A stretch of DNA of 64,000 nt, taken from NCBI GenBank assembly GCA_025642065.1, contig JAODUP010000147.1:231001-295000 (forward strand). The letters run 5' to 3'. The notes under the pieces are model-generated. The model had not been told where the DNA came from. It did not search any database and saw only the letters and a list, made by a program, of their open reading frames with translations. A program made the position numbers and the translations under genes. The DNA is from Paralvinella palmiformis. Taxonomy: Eukaryota > Annelida > Polychaeta > Terebellida > Alvinellidae. Below are positions 46,440 through 59,900 of this stretch, in pieces; positions within the stretch are counted from its first letter, which is position 1; each line of letters opens with the position of its first letter.

Positions 46440-47088
46440 GTATAGTTATGCCTTTAGATGGTGTTATTCGCAGTGATCAAATTAATTGCATTAGACCCTA
46501 TCTGCTTTAGGCGTTTTACACTAAACAGATGGATTACCAAGTAACTGAGCTTTAGTTTAATCCATTATCTATAAATATTTATATAAGAAGAAATAAGAGG
46601 AAAGGAGATTATGGCGGTTATACAAAAACAAAGCCAACAACTCCCAAACATTAACACACGTACCCTAAAACCGGGTTCTTAGCGTAAACACTGGATAATA
46701 TAGGGCATCAATTGGTCGATTAAAATAAAATACGAGAAATACAAAATAACCAAATATCATAAATTAATATTACTATAAATTAAATCTTGTGTAACTTATC
46801 TGACAGCTGAACTATCCGATAAATGTTCCGATGCCGTTACATCGAGAGCCGGTCATACTTCCCACCATTAACTTCCCGAGTCTTTTAGCCTCGGCGCTGG
46901 TCAGATCTGAAATAAATTGCTGACAGACGACTTCTTAAAGGACCATCTCCCAAATGCCGGTATCAATCGCATTCTAACTCAAACTGGGAACTATGCAGCG
47001 CAGCGTATTAGCCGCTGCGCTTCAGAGGGCCTCCGATACTGTTGGTAGTCCATTGTTTGAGAGATATCTATGCCGTGGCGGTATATCC
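46440..47088. other. Spacer
   Basis: No gene recognised. GC rises between 46840 and 47080 without identifiable content. Confidence 0.35.
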
Positions 47089-47089
47089 C

Positions 47090-47340
47090 AGTGAGCTCCG
47101 GTGGCTTAGCGGTTGAGCACCAGGCACTTGGTGCCAACGGTCACAGGTTCGAACCCCGTAAGAGGTCGAAACTTTTCCAGAGATTAATTTCTCGGCTCAC
47201 TACATCGTGGGTGGCTGACCACGTTAAATGGCGCTGCCGTCTCCACTGAATTATTTAAAATAAAGGGGACGTTAAAAACCCTCTGAGGACGTAAAACACT
47301 CTGGCAGTGACCACCCTCAGGGTATTTCGGCTCCATCTTT
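47090..47340 (+). mobile_element. tRNA-derived SINE, type B
   Basis: tRNA-like head GAGCTCCGGTGGCTTAGCGG (A box TGGCTTAGCGGTTGAGC) with B box AGGTTCGAACCCCG near 47146-47159. Then a body including CATCGTGGGTGGCTGACCAC and GTTAAAAACCCTCTGAGGAC. The head resembles a class II (long variable arm) tRNA. Degenerate in the acceptor arm, so not a tRNA gene. Confidence 0.7.
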
Positions 47341-47675
47341 CCGTACTGCTCCCCTTTGAGTGGTGGGGGAGGAGTTTTCACAACCACGCCAACATAGAGG
47401 CTGTGTTGATTAAGCGACAGCCTGGGGATTCTCCCCGAACAACAAAACCAAACCATCCCATTGTTTCCCGTTTCTGTGGGATGTTTCATTCATCGTCGAG
47501 CTTGTCCGGGCCATAGCATCTAGACCACGCGTCCCAGGTTAGGTCAGCACAAAGGATAAACAAAATAACCATTTATGCTTTGGCTCTTTTTAGACATAAC
47601 AATCAGATCGTTTGTTGTCGCATATCAGCATATGAATTATATGTCTATAACCACATATCATCATACACCAAATTT

Positions 47676-47676
47676 A

Positions 47677-47712
<36 letters not shown>
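47676..47712. repeat. (ATT)n microsatellite
   Basis: Perfect ATT run of about 36 bases. Flanks from 47340 to 48010 contain nothing else recognised. Confidence 0.9.
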
Positions 47713-47713
<1 letters not shown>

Positions 47714-48011
47714 CGTGTATATCCCTTGTTGTACCCGACATTGTGGTAAGTAGGTAGTGGGTGGACACGAAAAGGTCATTCAATGTCCTAGAACGTTTAT
47801 CATTGAAGGTAAGTGACACCTCATTTGACATCTAGGAGAACCCCATGTAAACCCGAACCAACAGAGAATTCATGCGTTTTTGTGTTAGTAAAACCGAGAT
47901 GCTACACATTAATATCTTACCATCATCGTGTTATTGGCTGGTTAATTACCACCAACCAACAAAATACTCGACACAAGATTCAATTTATTTGAATTCAAGC
48001 ACGGAATAAAA

Positions 48012-48300
48012 TATGGCTGCAGTCGGCGCCAAAAGCTTTCTATGGCCCTATCGGTTCGAGCGTAGGACTTTATTATACTTTATTGTACCGCAGGTCGAAT
48101 CCCAGCCGTGGCAATAGAGTACGATATTCTCATCGAACTGGCAAGGTTTTCTCTGCCGCATTTGCCATCTATTGTATAATCTAAATTTGTTTAGAAATAG
48201 TCGTCCCAGTGACGCAGTAAATTACACCATATGCGTATTTCCGATTTGAGGTAGCCAAGCCACGTAGAATAACTGCCATTTCGGCCGTTATTGTTTTTAT
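48012..48300 (+). mobile_element. tRNA-derived SINE, type C copy 2
   Basis: Plus strand: TATGGCCCTATCGGTTCGAG as a decayed A-box region, B box AGGTCGAATCCCAGCCGTGG, then a body with ATCTATTGTATAATCTAAA and AATAACTGCCATTTCGGCCG. This corresponds to the body of the minus-strand copy at 14112-14337. Confidence 0.6.
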
Positions 48301-48309
48301 AAAGTGTGC

Positions 48310-49178
48310 TTATAGATCAAACTTATAAACCAAGAATTGTTTTCCAATTGTAAGTCTTTTAAATGTTTGATTTCCATGTAGACACATTGTATAAGAGATT
48401 TTCTATGTTCAATTAAAGCCTGAAAAAGTGGAACAACAGAGGAAGTGGATATATAAGGCATCTATCATAAAACACTGTTCTGTAATGTGCAGTGATGTGC
48501 CAAAAAAGGGGGAGAGCGGGTGATATCCCCGGTCATTCATTCAATGGGGCATCCAATCAAAGGGTGATAGTTTATATATGATTGGAATAAAAAGTTTATT
48601 TAATCTGTTTTTACATATTCACGATGTCTTCCTTTCTCACATTTCTCAGTACTAGACCCTATATTACTAGACCCTATATTTGAGTCTTGGCCAGATACAA
48701 TAAAGGAGTCTGGTAATATGGCACGTGGTAATGGTCACATGTCAATATTTATTAAAAAAGAAATCTTTAATAATTAATGACAGGTCACCAATCGAAATTT
48801 GTTCCACCATTTTGCAACGTGCAGGGCGAGTGCTTTGCTTAACCTTGGTGCTTATCACATCTGGAATATTTGCCAACTTCTTGGGGGTAAATATCCCATA
48901 AATAGATATATTACTGGTATCCTAACCCTGACAGTATCAGAGCAACCCTGACATCTTGTAGAAGTAGGTCAGATTTAGGGCTATGTGTATTATATAAAAA
49001 GGTTAACATTTCAAGTGATCGATATTTTCACAATTTGACATCAAAATAACCAATAAGACGGTTAAATCATAAGTTGAGTAAATTTTATATCAAACATCTA
49101 ACATGACATTTTTTTAAACAATACAAAAAGTCCCAACTGTAAAATACTTTTACTTCTTAAAAATGCAATACAAATCTT
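48310..49178. other. 3' flank of the TAF1C-like gene
   Basis: AT-rich. A minus-strand AATAAA (plus TTTATT at 48748-48753) lies about 430 bases past the stop and may be the poly(A) signal. A short direct duplication of ACTAGACCCTATATT occurs at 48651-48681. Confidence 0.35.
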
Positions 49179-49814
49179 CTATAAAAACCCTGGAAACTGA
49201 GGTCTCTTTGGCTTTTTTCTTGAGGGTGTTCCCTTTCTGAGTAGCTGAGCCGACTTTTTATTTAACAGCTCTGGAGAGAACAAAGTCACCGGTGACGACG
49301 ACAACAATGCATCACGCGTGTTCTTTTTCTGGGATGATGTTGGTGAGGTAAACCCAGAGACAGGGCTTCTAACGGGCGAGGAAGAGATGGTAGCAAAACC
49401 TGGCGATGACGTATGCTGCCTCTTAACAGGGGTCACCATTAATTGATCGTGTGACCTTTCGAGTGATTGCTGCTTCAGATGAGAAGGAATAGACCGAAAA
49501 CCATGAAACGAATGTCTGGACGACACTGAACTGAAGCTACTGCGACTACACATAGACGCGTGCCGCTTCCGTGACGTTGATGAGTACGGTGATTTGGACG
49601 GTGAGGAAGAACGATGGCCTCCTGCATGTGATCGGTCAAAGACGACATCACGATTGGCCTCATCACTGATCACACCATCAGATGTCTCTTTGTTTATATC
49701 TGACCCTCCGGTGTCCTCTTCACTACTGCTCTCTCTGTCCTTTGCTGATTTAGTCAGTTTCTCCGCTTTCCACTTTTCAAACTTTTCTTTCCTGCTCTTT
49801 GTCACCTCTTCATC
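49179..49814 (-). CDS. TAF1C: TAF1C-like terminal exon
   Basis: Acceptor AACACTAG; 211 codons to TAG. Starts DEEVTKSRKEKFEKWKAEK, then a Ser/Thr-rich low-complexity tail with repeated SP sites (SSSPSKSPYSS, FSPELL), ending in a basic-hydrophobic tip. Confidence 0.75.
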   Translation of the reverse strand, partial: DEEVTKSRKEKFEKWKAEKLTKSAKDRESSSEEDTGGSDINKETSDGVISDEANRDVVFDRSHAGGHRSSSPSKSPYSSTSRKRHASMCSRSSFSSVSSRHSFHGFRSIPSHLKQQSLERSHDQLMVTPVKRQHTSSPGFATISSSPVRSPVSGFTSPTSSQKKNTRDALLSSSPVTLFSPELLNKKSAQLLRKGTPSRKKPKRPQFPGFL

Positions 49815-50726
49815 CTAGTGTTAATAATATTTATATATTACTATTTTCATATTGACCTATTTTAGTGATTATACAGCAATCACAACCGCAGCTGTAAACA
49901 TGAATGATCATACAGCAATCACAACCGCAGCTGTAAACATGAATGATCATACAGCAATCACAACCGCAGCTGTAAACACGATTTGCCTAGTTATAACATC
50001 TACAAAGAATTTGGTACAAACATTTACTCGAAATTACCACTGCCAAGCAACTGGCAAAAACTGGTAAACCATTAAGACTATATAGGGACTAAATATTTGT
50101 TCAAATGCCAACAAACAACATTAGAATTTGATAAAATGACTTTTTTATTTCGCTGACTTATCCATCAAATTATGAACACCCGGTTATGAGATTATTAGCT
50201 TGATAACAGCTGGCTGATTGCTGAAATCTGTACAGAAACGCGAGATAAAATGTGTTAATCAGACGGTATTTATATTAAGCAAATGGTATTAAAACAGTCT
50301 TAAAATATCAAACATGGTTAGTAAAAGAATGTTTTGTCCATTTTATTTATTTTTAGTTCTGAAACTTTTTTCAAGGGCAAATGTGAAATTGTTTTAATTA
50401 TGCCACATAATACGTCCATTAGAAGCACACTAATGGACCAGCTGCCAGTCGGGTAGTTTTCCCAACTGTTGGCTAGGTGCAGCACCATTTTTGCAATATC
50501 CGGTGAGGTTGGCTAATGAGAGACTTTGAAAATAACATATAAATCCTACCATTTAGATCCAGTATGGAATATATAGGCAGATATCTACCTTTTTTCTCAC
50601 CTGACTGGCTCCACGTATAGGGAAAAACATGAATCTGAAAACCGGAGTTTTACTAAGAATATTCCCACAGCCCTGTTTATAATGGAAAGTATATAAAGAC
50701 TATTTGAATAAGTACTTTCTCACAGA

Positions 50727-50758
<32 letters not shown>

Positions 50759-53700
50759 TTTTGACATGTGGAAGCCCAGATTAGCTCCATTGTAAAGCAG
50801 TGTACACCAGATTCACTTTCAATTAATTAAAGCTCGCATTATCTGTAATTTATTGCCATGTTTTATTATTATTGCATCATAGTTAAGGGGTTTGTTGCTG
50901 CCAAATGTGGCAATTCCAATAATAATAATTTTTTAACGCGCATTAATTTTCACCTGAACCAAAGATTAGGTGTTTATGTGTCAAGCTTATCCAGACAAAA
51001 CAAGCCAACTTCACACCATCATCAAACAAGTCTCAAGCCGCAACATGCGACATCATCTTCAAAGCTGAGAGTTACACAGCACAGTTCAGATGCATAATAA
51101 GAGAACTTGATTTAACTTAATCTAAAATACACAATTCCTCATTAAAATTGTAGCGAAGACTAATTCTAGTCATTTGATATTTTCAGTTTATCAAAACTAT
51201 CATGTTAGTAAACACTGCTAAAATTACGATGTGTGTTTAAATTAATACATGAATGCAAAAATTCAGCCCTTTAGCAGCAATCAGTGGCCAAATAAGGCAT
51301 TCTTATCAACGTGTGATTACCTCCATTTACAGTTGGCAGTTTTCACCATGCCTCGGCAGAGTTGAGTACTGACGTCACCAACATGTGTGCAGTTTGGAAT
51401 AGCAATGCATGAGTCTAAAGCCAGAAGCTGACATTTTTCTCTGTTTTGTGTATACCGTTATCACTCAGTTCATGCCAAAACTGGGAATACCAGCATATTC
51501 TTATGTAAACATTAATCAGCCACATGGCAGCCAGCTCAAAGTGATCCACGTAAACACAAAATTGTGCTCATCTCATCGGAATCATCCACAAAAAATAGGT
51601 GTTGGCCAAGGAAGGAATACTTTAAAGTACAAAGACAATGATTTATGAAGATCTACCTCCAATAAAGGCAAGCCCAAAGTTGATTAATCTAATTTTACCA
51701 CACAGGGGATAAGTGAATATTGCAATTTCAAACTCTTCCTCTGGATCACTCACAATGAAAGAACTATCATCATTGTCCCTCATAAATTATCGACTAAAGT
51801 CTGTTAAATCAAGCGACTTCCAGTAGTTTTTGCAGCCAGATTCCATGTCATACTCTGACAGTCATTTCTATGATAAACTCAGCAAACCTTGGCAGTTTAC
51901 TTAGAAGATGTTTGTTTCAGTCATTAATTTAGTGACTCATCTACTAAACGCGCAGTTTTATTAATTAGTGTTTCACCAGATTGATAGAAAACGGTGTCTA
52001 ACATTGATACGCAGAAGATCCTTGCAGTCCATTTCATGACCTTTAACATGAAACACACATTATGCCAATAGATAATGCCTGCATCATAAATCTTCAGCCA
52101 ACATTTACCCTTTTTCTAACCAGCTCCATCACATCCTCATTCTTCCACAGTTTTAGCAAAATCCGACTAGTGTGGTCATACTGTTCAGGTGAGCCGAGAT
52201 CCAACTCACTGATGTGATCTGGCAGTTCGGCGATCTCATCTCGCAGATTGGGTGAAATTGTTTTCTGGGCAAGTAAAATAGAAAGCACATTCATATTTCA
52301 TCTCTAAAAACATCATCAATAAATGATAGTTCATCAAATGAATTCATACACAGGTAAAATACTTCACAGCATATCCTCCCCCCCCCCAACATTTTACTTT
52401 TTGTTTCAGATCGAGCTTGAAATCACAGCTACAAAACATTGACATCAGCGATAACATGGCATCATCTCAATCCTGTCTGGAAGAGTACTGCATCAAGAAT
52501 TTATTTAATTTTGTTTCAAAAATATTAAATGTAATAACAAATGCAGTATCACGTTATTACAAGATCGGTAACTCTACAAAAAGCAAAAATTTCAAGACAT
52601 TCAACATCAGTCGAGCCCAATATCAAATTAGTACTTTAGTATTAATTTGCTAAACTGATTATCAACTGTTCAGTTTTTCCTGTTCTATGATAACAGAATT
52701 AATGTTTGGTTACATTTTGTAACAAGTCCATTCAGCTCTAGTACACTAGCTTCCAAATAGAGATGATTTTGTGACGAAACATTTTTAGGTATAAATCCGT
52801 CAACAAAGCAAGATGCAAATAATACAAAATCAATCAGCTCATCAATATGTAACATACATGATGACTATCGATATAAAACAGTTTTAATTAATCATGTCAT
52901 TATCATAATGGATCATGTTCATTACTCAGTCATAATGTAGTATGGCCATATATAGCTTTATGGTGACATCACGATTTGACTAAATTACGTTCAGCATTTC
53001 TCAGACCCTGAACATGATGTATTTTACCGATGCGGTTTTCATACATGAAAACCTGAATAAACACAGGTAAAATATATCCAAAAGGATGTTCTAAGCACTC
53101 AAAACCTTCTACTCTCAGTAATGTCCAAACAACATTTAAAAATGTGATATCAAGGTGAGCTAATTGCAACGTGATCACCAAAAAAACAAACTTTTATGAT
53201 AAATCTGCTGAACATTAAAATAGCAGAAACAAATCAAACGAAGAATAAAGGAGCGATACCTTTAAAGATGAGTCCGTAATTGTCTTCGATTTTTCCAGTT
53301 TAATTCTACAGTTATAACACACAGAATGCTCATCAATTACAGCATGTGCTCCTGTCTGACTAGTATCCCGTTTGGGACAGATGGAACAACAAACATGTGG
53401 CACGACCTGATCATTCAACATTCCTGAAAAGTACAAATTTGCATAAATTATCCGTCGTACGTTACCAAACATTTGGTGAAGAAACGCGATTAACATACCA
53501 AAATTATTACGTAGCCAATTACTGATTTAAAGAAAACTTCGTAATAAGATATTTGCATTCCTCGTCTTCTTTCCATGAACGAGACCATTTCGGAATTTAT
53601 GATTTTGGTAATGAAAGCCAGATAATCTTTAGATTGCTATTCGTATATTTTAACAGAATGAAAAGTTTTATATCATCAGTATATCATCAAGTACAAACTG

Positions 53701-53925
53701 ATAATTCATACATAATATTGCACATTGGTCATTTTTTAAAGTAATATACCTAACCCTTTTCTCAGAATGTTGGCAATTTTGTTTGTATTCAACTGGATGA
53801 TATGATATCCACCTCCAAAAACAGCCAACATATCATTAATTATCTGTGTTATGTGCTACCTATATTACAAATTACATGAATCAGATAGTATTTTATTTTA
53901 TTCATGAGAATACATTTCATACATT

Positions 53926-53978
<53 letters not shown>

Positions 53979-54102
53979 TGTCCTTGTCATTCACAACTGG
54001 GACCAATAAAATAGTACTATATTATTACTAATACTAGAAGCAATGTTTGTCAAACTATTCATCCAATACAGACCTACTTTTAAAGTTGGAAAGATTTGTT
54101 AA

Positions 54103-54140
<38 letters not shown>

Positions 54141-56946
54141 TTAAAAAATTTTGTGAGCTAAGTTTTTTTAGTTAGTTGGGAAATCATCAACAAATCCTAC
54201 TTATATGTGACATTAGCTTACATCCAAAGATACATAGTTATAGTTGTATACACTATTTGATTCCAATGATAACATTCCTTCATTAAGTACAAACATACCT
54301 TCCGTTACCCAGCTAAGATCTTTTGTGAACTTGACTTTTCGTGTTGTAGCCAGATAAGATTCATATTCCGTGAGCCACTTGTTGACAAAGATTTTATCGT
54401 CTTTATTCAAGTGGATCTTTTGGCTGCCTATCCCAAAAGACTGTGTTTTGTCATTACAGCTGGTTGACATATAGTGGTAATCCTGACAGAACAAGTTACC
54501 AGTGGATGAAAGCTAGGGGAAAAAAACAAAAAAATACCAACCATATAAATGTGTGTGAGTGTTTGTGTGTGTTGTACATGTGCGCACGCATGTGTCTGTC
54601 TGTAAGCAACAAAATTGAGAAGAATTGGATATCAAGCTCACCGAAGTAACAGTCCTTTAAAAAAAACATCATTTGCAAACAGATACCAAAATGCTAAGCA
54701 GTCCTTTATTTTAGATCCTTTCACTACACCAAGGAGTATGTTGAGTATTAACTCACTTGTAACACAGACACACCCCCTTCATCTGCAGAATGACTCAAGG
54801 CAGACATTCCTACCAAAGCGGCGTCAGTCAAGATCCCGGATAGAACTGCTCCTTGCCTCATTGCGAACTGAACAAAATCACTGCAAATCACAACAGAGAG
54901 AAGGATGTTATGCAATGAGTCGCGTTTTACTTATTTCTTCAGTACAAAGTTTTACTCGGTTATCAGCACCTTGAGGCGAACATTTCAAATTTTGTGATGT
55001 AAATAATGAAACGATTCTTTGCAATTATTTTCTGGGTTTTTTTCTTCAAATATTAAAGAAATGGCGCCAATATACGTGTATAATGGATCAGTAGTAAATG
55101 AAGACCAATGTTGTTAATATGACAGATGTGTGACTAAGTCAAATTTTCACTACTTTTTAACTATGTGCAGATCTGAATTTAGTAGCAAGTGATTAAACAA
55201 TTGTGGTGTGTCAAATAGTACAACAGAAAGTATCAAAATCAGTCTTTCATGACTTATTATAATGAATTTGAAAATTAATTTAAATCCTTGCAACACTGAT
55301 CTAAGTGAATATTTAATTGGAGTTTAACTGCACTTCAGAATAAACCCATTCATGTGAATTGTTTCATCTGTGGCAATTGATAACCCAATCACCTTCATCA
55401 ATGACATGTGGCTCTGCCCATAAATATAATTCCAATTACTGGTACCTCTATTAGATGTAGAATGAAAGTCTGTTTAATGACCAATGTGATTACTACCGCT
55501 AATGGGAATTTCATCAAATACATGAAGTGGTATTTAGCTATAGGCAAAAGGACAGCATCAGGTTTAGCCATATTTCCATAATTCATCATTCTAAATGGAT
55601 TAAAATTATTGCATTATGTCATCTAAACAAAAAATACATTTTTGATTGACTTTCCTAAATTATGCAATGTTGTGGTTATTCGCGAATGGAAAAAGAAACG
55701 TTAAGAAATGGCCCAGCAAAAGTCGTATCACGATCCCCCCCCCCACCTCCACAACTAATGCACAAAGAATAAATGCATGAATGAAATGACTACTCTAACC
55801 ATACACTAACAAAGTGGTCCATGGCCTCTGGACCCCAGTCAGTGCATCATAACAGAGCCATACTGTATCCAGCAGCTGGTGGAGTACAAGACCCATTACT
55901 CAGACATAAGTCTATATCTCTCCCATATCTTCAGTAGATGAGTAGAATGAGGCATCGAATAGCTGAAACACGTCACCAAACTCTAGCCATAACTCTTAAC
56001 TCACTTTCTCTACACAAGATTATTAACACATCATTGAGGCTACTGTCTAATGGTTACTATTCGCCAAAACTATTCAGCTGTTATTAAATTTTGGATTGTT
56101 GAAGTTGAAATTCTTTCTGAACTTGAAATCTGACCCTGAATTAGTGAGCAAGCGAGTGAGCGAGCGAGCAAGCGAGCGAGTGAGTGAGCAAGCAAGCAAG
56201 TGGTTCATTCAGCCTCAACACTGGTTAGACTTGGTGCATATGGTTGAAGGTAAATTTCTTGTATTGAACTATCCAACAAATACTAGTAACTTGATTCAAT
56301 CCAAACTCTAACCTAGAGATTAACAACATTCACATGTCTCAAAAATGGCTTCATTCCTACTGCAGTGAATATCAAACAAAATATTGATGGGATTTATGGG
56401 ATATCAATACATTGGTGAAGCTATAAATATAATTTTGCAACTGATAGAGAATGCAGTAGATGTAGATACTCCGGGAATGATTTTATGAAAGCCTTTGACA
56501 ATTTGGATTGGGGTTATCCTGAAAAAGTACTAGGGTATTTCAATTTTGGTGAGTCATTCACAAAATGGATATAAACAGTTCTTACTTCAATATAGAAAAA
56601 GGAGCAAGGCAAGATGATCCAATAGCGGCATACCTGTTTATATTATGTGTGGAGATGTTGGGCCATAAAATTAGAACTGATGTTAAAGTGAAAGGTATTA
56701 CTTTAGGTAATTCTGAATTCAAACTCTGTCAGTTTGCGGATGATACAGTAATATCCTTATTTGGACGTGCATTATCTTTAAATGCAACCTTAGATAATAT
56801 ACAGAATGTTTCACTTTCATCCGGGTTACGAATCAACAAAGAAAAAACTAAAGTTTTCAAAATAGGACAAACACAAAGAAATCAAATGGAGCTTTTGACC
56901 AGACATTAAATAATTTGGTCTATTAAAATACCAATAGCAAATAGAA

Positions 56947-56997
<51 letters not shown>

Positions 56998-59900
56998 ATT
57001 AATTTATGATCTGAAAATTAATGAAATGGAAATGGTTGACTAGAAACTTGTCATTGAGAGGAAACTGCTACAATAATCAAGACATGCGGGATGAATAAAT
57101 TAACATATCTGACCCCTTCGTTACCAAATCCCCCAAAACAAATTATCAACAAAATTGAAAAAAAGGGTATTCTGCACTTCCTTTGGGATGGCAAAACCAG
57201 TAAAATTGGGCAAGATATATGGATTAATAGTCATGAAATGGGAGGGTTAAATATACCACATTTTCAATGTTCTTATATTTATATGGAGAAAATACGAGTT
57301 GTGGATATAAAGCAACAGATATTATGGATGAATTCATATATGTGAGTAGCCAACAAGCCACTTAAAATAATATTACTTATTCATAACCAGTTCTCTCAAA
57401 TGGATCAATTATACGAACAAGGTTTACTCTTAGACCATAATATGCTAAATTTAATTTATGATATAGAGATAGCGGTTATACAGTATAACAGTATTATAAG
57501 TGCCATACCCCGCCTACGGCACAGATATATGAGAGAATAATACATTGATATTAATAGAGATAAAGATATCACAAATGTAAAACTTTCAAAAATTATTGCA
57601 TTGCCACAAAAGCTTGTATCAAAGCAAATGTATGTTGATTTGATAAAAACTAATTTTCAAGGTCTACCGGTATATCTGAAATTGAAATGGACAAAATATC
57701 TTGATAATGAAACTACTGATAATAACTTTTCTACATAATGAAAAAATAACAATAAGCAATGTTATGAGAAGCTTTCAATTCAAAATATTGCATAGAATTA
57801 TTTATTTTAATGACAAACTGTATTTATTTAGGCTAGTAAACAATTCAGAATGTGATTTCTGTAAGGAATACATAGATTCTATTGAACATAGATTTTGGCA
57901 GTGCAGAATATCTCAATGTTTATGGAACAATGTTATTCAATGGCACAACAATTTAACAAATGAATATGTAAATCTAAATTATCTCCAATTAGTTAGCAAT
58001 ATTTGTAATAGTGAACTACTAGATTTTGATGGTGTTGTCTACCAAATATTACATATACAAATGCTTCCTTTCCAAAACAAAACCCTGCATACAAAGTTTG
58101 ATAAGAGAAATAAAATCTCTTGAACTCACTGAAAATGATATAGCAATTAGAAAAGATAAGAAGCATATACATAAAAAAGGAAAGTAGTAGCAACGATTGA
58201 ACACTGATATGTTATACAATTGAATATAAATTATGAGACGGGGTGGGTGATGGGTGTTGGGGAAGGGATTGGAGAGGAAAATATGAAAATACACGATAAT
58301 ACGTTCTGATCATAGTGTCATAAATTTATATACATGTATGTACATTCTTAGCATTGAACCCGGAGCTTGGAATCTTATATAAATGAGCAAAATACGTGAA
58401 TAAATAATAAAAAAACATTGATGGGATTGCCATATTGTTTGCAAAAGGATCAGAAGACCCTGATGTATGCTACATTTTAATTGCCTCAACATGATCAGAC
58501 TGTGCTCTCTCAACCAATAAAAATTCATCTTTTATAAACACTGATGTCGAATTCCCATATGTTTTCTTCTACATTGTGACTGATGATGGTGAATTAGCAT
58601 AAAGGTGATGAGCCAAGAGGTGACAAATAATTGATAGCTTTTTAGCTGTTTTCTTCTCGCATATTCATCGACATGTTTCAAAAACATTTAACAGTGATAG
58701 CGTGAAAATATAATATAAATATAATAATGATAGTGATAGTATGCAAAATAAAAAAGAATTATACCAAATCATAACATCATCACACGTGTTGATGTTAAGA
58801 TGTTAGCAAGGTTATGATATAATGGTGGTCCCCCCCCCCCCATCACACACCAAAATAAATTCAGCAAACTTCAACCCAAAACATAAAAACAGCTAAACAA
58901 ATATTTCACCACTAATTTATGTTTAAAGACTCCAAAATCTGGACTTTCGTCAGCTGATTGGCTGGCTACCAAATTAAAACCATGTCACCTAAATAGCACA
59001 AGTAAGGATACACCATAAACTGGATCGGACTGCCAAAATATATGACTTAATAAACTTATTTTCTTAAAGAAAAACGTGTATTCATGCCAAAAATACACTC
59101 ACTAGTTTTGAATAATATGTTATGAGATTTCTTTTCAGTACTACTTCTAACAAGCAATATGTTTTATCATATATTTCAGTCAACTATTTTGTGCATTGTT
59201 ACTTTATTACCTGTCATATTATATCTATTTTATCTGTAGAGCATCAGAGAGTAGTGGACTGAATCTGATGCTATATAAATACCTTATTTATGGTAATTAT
59301 TATTATTATTATTATATTACTTTAAGGTGCACCTGAAGTATGGACATCAACACTAACATTTCAGATCTCAATACGGGACGATTCCAGCAAATGAAATGAA
59401 CTAAGCTTTTGGTATTCATTAACAATGGTTAACAAGTTTCTTATAACTGAATTATGCTAAACTTTTGCTTTTACTGACCAGCCAACAGAGATACAAAACA
59501 AAGTATCTGTAAATTTCTGATTTCTAAATCTGACGTATATAAAATTCATTTCTTTATTTCTAATCTTTGTCAAGAGGCTTCTGTTCATAAAATTACAAAA
59601 CTGTTCCAAAACCTAACCAAAAATGAGTTAACTTTACTCACTCTCACTCATAGCATACACAAATGGCCAGATCATCACATTTGTTGATGAATTTTGCATT
59701 GTACCTCGACTATGCGATTGTCCAAACACTGTACTGGGCACAGCACTGAGCTCGATTCTTTTCGAGGATATTGATGCTATAGAAGTTTGTTATTATTAAA
59801 TTATTATCATATTAAGTGCAACACTCACTCTGTTCGAGAGATTCGCCAACTTGCACCAGCTCCGCATGGAGGATGTGGGCTGCCAACATTCATACTAAGG

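Larger units (their letters stand above)
44343..46440 (-). mobile_element. L2/CR1-like LINE with internal deletion and SINE insertion
   Basis: Longest copy of the main family. Minus strand: endonuclease start (VVLLNSQSICNN near 46430; FHDAARIHKKGGGVGILL at 46260-46205), GDFNIHWD (46000-45975), HGHILDLVIS (about 45885-45860), then directly VVLLDLSVAFDTVDHI and GVPQGSVLGHL. Endonuclease end and RT share one 177-codon frame (46005-45472), so the segment normally between them has been removed without breaking the frame. Further down the YADD region is damaged, a SINE is inserted at 45226-45398, and the C-terminus and 3' end follow to an AAT tail at 44343-44402. Not functional. Confidence 0.85.

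Noticed and set aside
49871..49980. CRISPR-like array
   Set aside because: Adjacent identical 39-bp units without spacers; a minisatellite in a eukaryotic intron.
54615..54974. 119-codon plus-strand ORF
   Set aside because: Antisense shadow of the TAF1C-like exon at 54757-54880, which has matching splice sites and frame on minus.
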